A DNA stretch of 64,000 bases from Streptomyces iconiensis (GTDB taxonomy: Bacteria > Actinomycetota > Actinomycetes > Streptomycetales > Streptomycetaceae), in assembly GCF_028657195.3 (NCBI RefSeq), contig NZ_JANCPR020000015.1:62001-126000 (forward strand), in the 5' to 3' direction. The position numbers and the translations under genes are program-made. This document shows, one piece after another, positions 37,240-43,819 of the stretch. Below the pieces are notes generated by a model. It ran no database searches. It was not told where the DNA came from and saw nothing but the letters and a program-made list of their open reading frames with translations. How positions within the stretch are numbered: position 1 is the first letter of the stretch; the number at the start of each line of letters is the position of its first letter.

Positions 37240-37608
37240 CTACCCATGTGCGTGTTCCGGCTTGCGCGCCTCCGCTGCGAGGATCCCGAGCAGACCAGGG
37301 AAACGTACGTCGATGTCCGACCGGCGCAGCCGGATGCCCTTCCGGTTCCCGTAGTCAATCTCGCAGATCAGTCCGACCTCCCGGAGCGCACGGAAGTGGT
37401 GCGTCTGAGTCTGCTTAGAGATCGGCAGATCGAACGAGTTACATGTGCGCTCGCGATCCTCCTCGTCTGCGGCGAGCTCGACCATCACCGCACGACGGTG
37501 CTCATCGGAGAGCGCTCGGAGGACGGTGCCGAGCTCCATCTCCGCAGCCGCCGGCCCCGAAAGTGTTTCCTTCACCATTCGCTTCCACCTCTCAGGTCTG
37601 ATTTGCAT
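37240..37608 (-). CDS. ArsR family transcriptional regulator
   Basis: 122 residues from ATG 37608 (ATG 37578 possible). A winged HTH spans LGTVLRALSDEHRRAVMVELAA to PISKQTQTHHFRALREVGLI. No CxC metal site is visible; a single Cys (RTCNSFD) makes it a likely non-metal ArsR that senses a small molecule. It is divergent from an MFS transporter and a luciferase-like enzyme, and the gap carries an 8+8 bp dyad. Confidence 0.9.
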   Translation of the reverse strand: MQIRPERWKRMVKETLSGPAAAEMELGTVLRALSDEHRRAVMVELAADEEDRERTCNSFDLPISKQTQTHHFRALREVGLICEIDYGNRKGIRLRRSDIDVRFPGLLGILAAEARKPEHAHG

Positions 37609-37655
37609 CGTACCTTACGTGCATGCTTCCATCAGGTACGACACGCATCGTACCT
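37608..37655. promoter_or_regulatory. ArsR operator: AGGTACGA-N6-TCGTACCT dyad plus an extra half-site
   Basis: AGGTACGA (37634-37641) and TCGTACCT (37648-37655) are exact inverses 6 bp apart. A further TCGTACCT half-site at 37608-37615 overlaps the regulator start codon. The right arm abuts the AGGAGG ribosome site of the MFS gene, so binding should block that gene and repress the regulator itself. Confidence 0.8.
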
Positions 37656-37665
37656 AGGAGGAATC

Positions 37666-39030
37666 TTGTCGCCCACTCACGCCATCCCCGAGCGTCCATC
37701 GCCATCGCCGTTGCTGCTGCCCGTCGTGCTGCTGGGCATCTTCGTGATGCCGATCAGCATCACTGGCGCCGCGATCGCGCTTCCCGACATCTCGCGGGAC
37801 CTCGGCAGCGACCCAACCATGCTGCAGGGCGTCGTCAACGGCTTCAACATCGCCCTGACGATCTCCACGCTGCTATGGGGGCAGATCGGCAACCGGATCG
37901 GGCTGCGACGGACGTTCGTCATCGGCCTCGCCACGGTCCTGCTCGGAGCGGTCGGAAGCGCCCTCGCCGGAAACTTGATCCTCCTCGACCTCGCACGGAT
38001 CATCACCGGCGTCGGCGCGGCTGCCATCGCGACCGGCGGTACCTCGATCATCTCCCACGCCTACGACGGCAAGCGACGCGCACATGCCTTCGCTCTCCTG
38101 GGCACGATCGTGGGCATCGGCCTGGCGGCCGGCCCCACGCTCAGCGGCCTGCTTGTCACGGCGCTCGGATGGCGTGGTGTCTTCGGCGTGGTCGCCGGGG
38201 TCGCCGCGCTCGTGCTGGCGGCTGCAGCGTTCAGAGTCCTGCCGGCACCGTCCGCCATGTCGAAGGGCGATGCGCCCCGCCGAGGCTTCCTCGATCTGTC
38301 GCCGCTGCGCAGCCCTCGCTTCCTTGCAGTCGCGCTGGTCCCCGTCGCCGCGTCGTTCGCCTACGTCTCAGTCCTCACCTACGCACCCATCGCGCTGAGC
38401 GCCGTCCACGGTCAGGACTCGGCGACCGCGGGGCTGTTCATGCTCCCGCTGACGCTCCCCGTCCTCGTCGGCCCGCTGCTCGCCGGCGCGCTGATCACCC
38501 GCGCCCGCGTCTCGCCGCACACGATCATCAACACCGCCATCGTCCTGCTCATCACCGGCGACGTGCTGTTCCTGCTGTTCGACCCGAGCCTGTCCCCGGT
38601 GCTGCTCGTTGTCCCGATGATCCTGCTGGGCTTCGGATGGGGGCTCCCCCTCGGGCTCGTCGACGGCGAAGCACTCGCCTCCGTCCCCGCACACAGCAGC
38701 GCCGCCGCAGCCGGCGTACTCAACTTCCTCCGGCTCGGCAGTGAAGCGCTCGCCGTCGCCGTCTTCGGCGCTGCCCTCGCCGCGATCATCGGCGCCCAGC
38801 TCGGCAACCCAACTCTCGGCGCCGAGGTCGCAGCCGGGGCCACCGGCCATGCAGCCGTCTACGCCACCGTGTTCCGCACGATGATGATCGCCTGCGCCGT
38901 CGTCACCACGGTCATCGGCGCCGCCGTCATCCTCCTGCGCCGAGCCGGCGGCACGCCCAGCCCCAACTCCACCGAGGACGAGCTGCCCACTGCGGCGGAG
39001 TCGCCCACCGCTTCCATCCCGGTCCTGTGA
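37666..39030 (+). CDS. MFS drug-type efflux transporter
   Basis: 454 residues. The start is TTG 37666, the only in-frame initiator near the strong AGGAGG site (37656-37661); no in-frame ATG or GTG is nearby. About 12 membrane segments are visible. The MFS loop motif is in LWGQIGNRIGLRRTFVIGLA, and the motif C-like GIVGIGLAAGPTLSGLLV suggests an antiporter of the DHA type. Controlled by the divergent ArsR gene and followed, with a GTGA/ATG spacing of 11 bp, by a flavin monooxygenase, suggesting joint detoxification. Confidence 0.88.
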   Translation: MSPTHAIPERPSPSPLLLPVVLLGIFVMPISITGAAIALPDISRDLGSDPTMLQGVVNGFNIALTISTLLWGQIGNRIGLRRTFVIGLATVLLGAVGSALAGNLILLDLARIITGVGAAAIATGGTSIISHAYDGKRRAHAFALLGTIVGIGLAAGPTLSGLLVTALGWRGVFGVVAGVAALVLAAAAFRVLPAPSAMSKGDAPRRGFLDLSPLRSPRFLAVALVPVAASFAYVSVLTYAPIALSAVHGQDSATAGLFMLPLTLPVLVGPLLAGALITRARVSPHTIINTAIVLLITGDVLFLLFDPSLSPVLLVVPMILLGFGWGLPLGLVDGEALASVPAHSSAAAAGVLNFLRLGSEALAVAVFGAALAAIIGAQLGNPTLGAEVAAGATGHAAVYATVFRTMMIACAVVTTVIGAAVILLRRAGGTPSPNSTEDELPTAAESPTASIPVL

Positions 39031-39041
39031 AAGGAGCCACG

Positions 39042-40061
39042 ATGACGAAGAATCTGGGGTTCCTCTCCTTCGGCCACTACCAGCCCCGCCACCACCTGTC
39101 CGCAGCCGACTCGCTGACGCAGGGGATCGAGATCGCCATCGGCGCGGAAGAACTCGGCTTCGACGGCGCCTGGATGCGCGTGCACCACTATCAGCACCAG
39201 TTCGCCAGCCCCTGGTCCTTCCTGGGAGCCATGGCCGCGAGAACTCAGCGACTCGAGCTCGGCACTGCCGTGATCGACATGCGTTACGAGAACCCACTCA
39301 TCATGGCCGAGCTCTCCGCCGCAGCCGATCTCATCAGCGGCGGACGTCTCCAGCTCGGCATCAGCCGAGGATCACAGGAACCCGCACTGCGCGGATGGGA
39401 GAGCTTCGGCTTCCATCCGTCCGCCGACAGCAACGCCGCAGACATGGCACGCGAGCACACCGACCGCTTCCGCGCCGCCATCGCCGGGACCCCGATGGCG
39501 ATCAGCGACCCCGCCGAGGCCGGCGTGCAGGTGCCGTTGCCGATCCAACCGCAGTCAGAGACCCTTCCGCAGCGCATCTGGTGGGGATCGGCCACGCGAC
39601 AGAGCGCACAGTGGGCCGGCGAACAGGGTATGCACCTGCTCAGTAGCACCTTGCTCTCTGAGGACACGGGTGTTCCGTTCTCCGAGCTCCAGGCCGAACA
39701 GGTCAGGGTCTTCCGCGCCGCCTGGGATCGCGCGGGCCATCGAGGTACGCCCCGCGTCGCCGTCGTGCGCAGCATCCTGCCGATCGTCTCCGACCGTGAC
39801 CGATCCTTGTTCGGCCCCGCGGCGCTCCAAGCACAAGAAAACGTCGGCGTCCTTGGAGGTGCCCTCTCCCGTTTCGGGAAGAGCTTCATCGGAGAGCCGG
39901 AGGCCATCATCAGGGAGATTCAGCAAGATCACGCAGTGAAGGAGGCGGACACCCTGCTTGTCACGATCCCCAACACGCTCGGCGTGCAGGAGAACCTGCG
40001 CATCCTCGGCAATATCGCAGAGCACCTCGCGCCAACTATTCACTCCCTGAGAGCGGGTTGA
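39042..40061 (+). CDS. Luciferase-like (LLM class) flavin-dependent oxidoreductase
   Basis: 339 residues from ATG 39042 (AAAGGAG upstream). Family blocks are EIAIGAEELGFDGAWMRVHHYQHQ, RLELGTAVIDMRYENPLIMAE and GGRLQLGISRGS, the TIM-barrel bacterial luciferase fold using FMNH2. Substrate unknown. Last gene of the ArsR-regulated cassette. Its stop is near the boundary of the relic zone. Confidence 0.9.
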   Translation: MTKNLGFLSFGHYQPRHHLSAADSLTQGIEIAIGAEELGFDGAWMRVHHYQHQFASPWSFLGAMAARTQRLELGTAVIDMRYENPLIMAELSAAADLISGGRLQLGISRGSQEPALRGWESFGFHPSADSNAADMAREHTDRFRAAIAGTPMAISDPAEAGVQVPLPIQPQSETLPQRIWWGSATRQSAQWAGEQGMHLLSSTLLSEDTGVPFSELQAEQVRVFRAAWDRAGHRGTPRVAVVRSILPIVSDRDRSLFGPAALQAQENVGVLGGALSRFGKSFIGEPEAIIREIQQDHAVKEADTLLVTIPNTLGVQENLRILGNIAEHLAPTIHSLRAG

Positions 40062-40117
40062 CTCAAGGGAGCTGTGCAAGCCAACGGAGGGGGCGGTGAC
40101 CCGAATCTGTTCCCGGC

Positions 40118-40332
40118 GGGGAGCTGACCCTCGGCGCGGTGCTGGTACGGCTGGAGGAGCGCGAACACGAGATCACCGCGCAGGTCGAGACGACGCGGGA
40201 ACAGATCACGCAGCTGACCGCCCAGCTCGACGAACTCGGCCGGGCCGCCGAAGAAGTCCGGATCACCCGCAAGACACTGCTGGCACTGCCCGACCAGCAA
40301 CCGCCCGCGCCGCCGGCACCGAAACTGCCCCT
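40118..40332 (+). pseudogene. N-terminal coiled-coil fragment
   Basis: The plus frame reads GELTLGAVLVRLEEREHEIT, then AQVETTREQITQLTAQLDEL and GRAAEEVRITRKTLLALPDQ, a clear heptad coiled coil ending in a Pro-rich hinge. It starts without a proper initiator and stops being protein-like near 40332, where it meets the opposite-strand transposase fragment. Probably the N-terminal half of the same protein family whose winged helix is at 36565-36754. Confidence 0.6.
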
Positions 40333-40339
40333 GCGCAGC

Positions 40340-40800
40340 AAGGTCATCCGTGCGACGCGGAAGCCCAGTTGGGCGGACAGCCGGGCGCCTGCTCGGCCAG
40401 CGAGCGCGAGCCCGACGCGCTCCAGGACGTGGCCGAGGCGCGTGGTGAAGCGTGCGTACGGAACGGTCAACTGCGCGAAAGGTTCGGCGAACGTGCGGCG
40501 CGGGCAGGTGCCCGCGCCGCAGATGAAGCGCCGGACCGTCAGACGGAGCACGACTCTCTGCCCAGCGAGTGGCAGATCCTTCAGTCTGCGCTGGTAGGAG
40601 CCGTGCACGCGGTTGGAGAACCAGCCGCAGTCCGGACATGCCGCACCGGATGCCCGGCCTCTGGCCGTGACGTCAACCGTGCCGAAGACGGCGGTCACCG
40701 ATTCGACGTCCACGTCGTCGATGCCGTCGATGCCGTCGATGCCGTCGAACACGAGCGAGTCCCAGAACGTTGTGTCGGCCTGCATGACCAGCACAATCAC
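40340..40800 (-). mobile_element. N-terminal fragment of an ISL3-family transposase
   Basis: From ATG 40800 the minus strand encodes a zinc ribbon (CPDCGWFSNRVHGSYQRRL, then ICGAGTCPRRTF) and a helix-turn-helix region (YARFTTRLGHVLERVGLALA), the N-terminal half of ISL3 transposases. The DDE catalytic part is missing: similarity ends near 40345 at the junction with the coiled-coil fragment. A GID tripeptide repeat (9-bp units, about 40717-40749) lies near the start. No complete inverted repeats were found. Confidence 0.8.
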
Positions 40801-41060
40801 CGGTCACCGGCGCCTCTTGACGGGCCGGAGGCGGAGCTGACGGAGCGTCATTCCCGGCCGCAAGGCAGGGCGGTGTACGCGGGCTCACTCAGAGATGACC
40901 TCTCGCAACGGAACACCGCAGTGACGCTCCGCGACCGCTCCCCAAGATCGGTGCCAGAACCCAGTTTTGGCAGCGCCAAAGCTCCGCCCGGTCCGCTCGC
41001 CTGGTGCGATGATCATCCTCGTGTCTTCGCTGCCGCTATGGAGTGAGAGGACGAGAAGAC
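40801..41060. other. Non-coding spacer before the nitroreductase
   Basis: No credible gene. CGTGACGCTCCG-type GC-rich sequence with no convincing terminator or insertion-sequence end. The TTTTGGCAGCGCCAAAG stretch near 40964 is a short 6-bp stem (TTTGGC/GCCAAA). Confidence 0.5.
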
Positions 41061-41726
41061 GTGGATGTGTATGAAGCCGTGGACAGTCGCAGGGCGGTGC
41101 GGGTGTTCAGTGATGAGCCGATACCCAGAGAGGCACTCGAACGAGTGCTGGCTGCAGCGACGCGGGCTCCGTCGAGCGGAAACCTCCAGCCGTGGCATGT
41201 GTATGTCGTGGGCGGCGAGCAGTTGGCCGAGCTGAAGAGACGCGCGACGGCCAGGGCACTGGCGGGCGACCCGGGTGATGAGCGGGAGTATCCGATGTAC
41301 CCGGCCGGCCTGACCTCGCCGTATCTGGACCGTTTTTCCGCCGCGGCTGCCCAGCGGTACAAAGCGCTGGGCATCGAGCGCGACGACCCCGACAGGCCCA
41401 TGAAGATCGCCGCCTTGAACTCGGAGGCGTTCGGGGCGCCGGTCGTGCTGTTCTGCTACCTCGACCGGACGATGGGGCCCGGGCAGTGGGCGGACGCGGG
41501 GATGTATGTGCAGACGGTCATGCTGTTGCTGAGGGCGGAAGGGTTGCACAGCTGCCCCCAGGTGATGTGGACGATGTATCGCAAGACCGTCAGCCAGATG
41601 GTCGGAGCCGATGACGGGCTCGTACTGTTCTGCGGTGTCTCCGTGGGATTCGAGAAGGAAGGCGTGCCACGGCTGCGCACCGGGCGGGCGGACATGGCAG
41701 AAACAGTGAGCTTCCTCGGAGTGTGA
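41061..41726 (+). CDS. Nitroreductase family FMN enzyme
   Basis: 221 residues from GTG 41061, with AGAGGA 9 nt upstream; GTG 41043 is an alternative. FMN-binding blocks are VDSRRAVRVFSDEPIP, RAPSSGNLQPWHVYVV and the late GVSVGFEKEGVP. Members reduce nitroaromatics, quinones or enones with NAD(P)H. It sits between the transposase fragment and the second SDR fragment, so it probably arrived with, or survived in, the rearranged region. Confidence 0.9.
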   Translation: MDVYEAVDSRRAVRVFSDEPIPREALERVLAAATRAPSSGNLQPWHVYVVGGEQLAELKRRATARALAGDPGDEREYPMYPAGLTSPYLDRFSAAAAQRYKALGIERDDPDRPMKIAALNSEAFGAPVVLFCYLDRTMGPGQWADAGMYVQTVMLLLRAEGLHSCPQVMWTMYRKTVSQMVGADDGLVLFCGVSVGFEKEGVPRLRTGRADMAETVSFLGV

Positions 41727-41764
41727 CGCCCTGACCTGTGGTCCTCGCAACAGTCGGGTTGTCA

Positions 41765-41955
41765 GTCCGTGCCGCTGCGCTCATCGCGGGCCCGGGTCTG
41801 GGCGAGGCGGAAGGCGAGCCGGCGAGGATGACCGAGGACTGCTGCGAGAAGAGCGGCAGCAGGTCCCTGACGAGGAAGAACGGGGACTTGAGATTGGTCG
41901 CGAGGAGCCTGTCGAACGCCTCCTCGGTCCATGCCTCGATCGGGAGGTGGCCGAC
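41765..41955 (-). pseudogene. Middle fragment of an SDR oxidoreductase
   Basis: The minus strand reads IEAWTEEAFDRLLATNLKSP, then FFLVRDLLPLFSQQSSVILA and GSPSASPRPGPAMSAAAR. This is the stretch from helix 4 to just before the catalytic Tyr of an SDR. The NAD-binding N-terminus is absent. With the fragment at 36267-36484 it makes a nearly complete C-terminal two-thirds, in the right order and orientation. Confidence 0.8.
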
Positions 41956-42277
41956 GCCTTCCCCCGGGGCGAGCTGCGGGTGAGGACCGAGCCGTCGCTG
42001 CCGTACCGCTACGGGGTCGAGCTGCCCGATGGCGACCTGGAGCCGCTGCCCGGCTTCCCCCCACGCCGAGGAACCGGCCGAAGAGTGGGAGACGGCGTGC
42101 CGCTGCCTCGGCCTCCGGGGCCCCTTGCACATAGGCGGGTACGCCGACGAGGAGATGGTTCATCTCGACCCGCCGGCGGGTGTACAGGGCTGGAGTGCGG
42201 GTCGCCCCGTCGCGCACGCGGGCGGTGCCGCACATGCTCGTCCGCCTCGGCCCGCCCACCCCCGCTTCGGTGGCGGC
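41956..42277. other. Relic region between SDR fragment and natural-product cluster
   Basis: No intact gene. On the plus strand about 41947-42060 reads ADAFPRGELRVRTEPSLPYR, then YGVELPDGDLEPLPG, which looks like real but broken protein. A further frame has EEPAEEWETACRCLGLRGPL. Family not recognised; probably another decayed gene at the left border of the cluster. Confidence 0.4.
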
Positions 42278-43519
42278 TCAGGGTGTCGCGGCGCTGAAGG
42301 CGAGCACGACGTTGTGGCCGCCGAAGGCGAAGGAGTTGGACAGCGCGTTGCCGAGCGGGGCCTCGCGTGGTTCCGGGCCCACGAGGTCCAGGTCGATGTC
42401 CGGATCGACGGTGTCCAGGTTGAGGGTGGGCGGGACGGTGGCGTGCAGGAGTGCCTGCACGCAGGCCACGGCCTCGATCGCACCGGCAGCGCCGAGGCTG
42501 TGACCGGTCATGGACTTGGTCGAGGAGACGGGGGTCCGCGTGGCCGCCGTCTCCAGAGCTGTGCGGATCGCGCGCGCCTCGGCGGTGTCGTTGAGCGGCG
42601 TGCCTGTGCCGTGCGCGTTGACGTAGGAGACGTCCGACGGCGACCAGCGCGCCGAGCGGAGCGCGGCGCGCATCGCGCGGGCAGCGCCCGCTCCCTCCGG
42701 GTGCGGGCTGGCGACATGGTGGGCGTCGGACGAGCGCCCGTAGCCGCTCAGCGTGGCCAGGACCTCGGCGCCACGGGCCCGGGCGTGCTCGGCCGATTCG
42801 AGGACCAGGACCGCCGCGCCTTCGGCGAGCACGAACCCGTCGCGGTCCCTGTGGAAGGGACGGCTGGCGCCCTCGGGATCGTCGTTGCGCGTGGAGAGCG
42901 CCCTCGCTCTGGCGAAGCCGCTCACCATCAGCGGGGTGACCGGGGCCTCAGCGCCGCCTGCCAGCACCACGTCGGCCTCTCCTGAGACGATCATCTGGTG
43001 TGCGGCGATCAGCGCCTCGGCGCCAGAGGCACAGGCCGTCACCACCGAGGTGCTGGGGCCTGTGATGCCGTGTGCGAGGGCGACGTGGGCTGCGGCGCTG
43101 TTGGCCATCGCCATGACGACCGACCGCGCTCCGACCTTGCCGGGCCCCGCGGCGCTCAGGCGGTGCGCGCTGGTCTCCCAGCTCTCGGCCCCGCCCGCCG
43201 CCGTGCCGATGACCACGCCCACGCGTTCCACGTCCCCGGCGTTCAGGTCCAGTCCGCTGTGCTCCAGGGCCAAGTCCGCCGCGACGAGGGCGAGTTGGGC
43301 GCAGCGGTCGGTGGAGACAACCTCGCGCCGGCTCGGGGCGAGCGCTTCCGGCAGGTCCACCTCACCGGCGACGCGTACGGGGAAACCGGACGCGTCGAAG
43401 CGGGTGATCGGGCGGACGCCGCTGACCCCCTTGAGCTGGGCCTGCCAGAAGTCGTGCGGGCCGACCGCGAGAGGAGTCACCGGGCCGAGTCCCGTGACGA
43501 CCGTCCGGCGACCGGTCAT
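42278..43519 (-). CDS. Discrete beta-ketoacyl-ACP synthase (FabF/KAS II-like)
   Basis: 413 residues, normal FabF length. The Cys-His-His triad is complete: VVTACASGAEA, NAHGTGTPLND and KSMTGHSLGAAGA. It condenses malonyl-ACP onto an acyl-ACP. It overlaps the ACP gene by ATGA and is last in the operon with the ThDP and reductase-aminotransferase genes, so it probably builds or extends the acyl-ACP on which those act, rather than serving primary fatty-acid synthesis. Confidence 0.93.
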   Translation of the reverse strand: MTGRRTVVTGLGPVTPLAVGPHDFWQAQLKGVSGVRPITRFDASGFPVRVAGEVDLPEALAPSRREVVSTDRCAQLALVAADLALEHSGLDLNAGDVERVGVVIGTAAGGAESWETSAHRLSAAGPGKVGARSVVMAMANSAAAHVALAHGITGPSTSVVTACASGAEALIAAHQMIVSGEADVVLAGGAEAPVTPLMVSGFARARALSTRNDDPEGASRPFHRDRDGFVLAEGAAVLVLESAEHARARGAEVLATLSGYGRSSDAHHVASPHPEGAGAARAMRAALRSARWSPSDVSYVNAHGTGTPLNDTAEARAIRTALETAATRTPVSSTKSMTGHSLGAAGAIEAVACVQALLHATVPPTLNLDTVDPDIDLDLVGPEPREAPLGNALSNSFAFGGHNVVLAFSAATP

Positions 43520-43785
43520 GTGGCGTCGCCGCCGCCGTGTGCGGCGAGGTAGTCGATGACGTCGCCGACGGTTGCCATCGAGGGAGCCGTACCGTCATCG
43601 ACGTCCTGTCCGGTCTCGGTCTCCACGAGGGTGAGCAGTTCCACCATGTCGAGGGAGTCGAGGCCGAGGTCCTCCTTGAACTTCGCGTCGCGGGTGACCT
43701 CTTCGGGAAGCAGGCCGAGCCGCTCCTCCAGCAGGGCTGTCACCCGTTCGTGGATTCCGCCGGTGTGCGTGGTTTCTGTGGTCAC
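43516..43785 (-). CDS. Discrete acyl carrier protein
   Basis: 89 residues from GTG 43785. The phosphopantetheine attachment Ser is in LGLDSLDMVEL; the helices around it are typical of type II ACPs. It is flanked by the reductase-aminotransferase upstream and overlaps the ketosynthase downstream. It is the likely carrier of the acyl chain presented to the PigD/PigE-like enzymes. Confidence 0.93.
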   Translation of the reverse strand: MTTETTHTGGIHERVTALLEERLGLLPEEVTRDAKFKEDLGLDSLDMVELLTLVETETGQDVDDGTAPSMATVGDVIDYLAAHGGGDAT

Positions 43786-43819
43786 AGTGATCGCCCTTCG
43801 TCGAGTGCCGGTGGCCGGC

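Noticed and set aside
41947..42297. A 116-codon plus-strand frame as a gene
   Set aside because: The first 35 residues look protein-like but the rest is Arg/Pro noise; treated as a relic.
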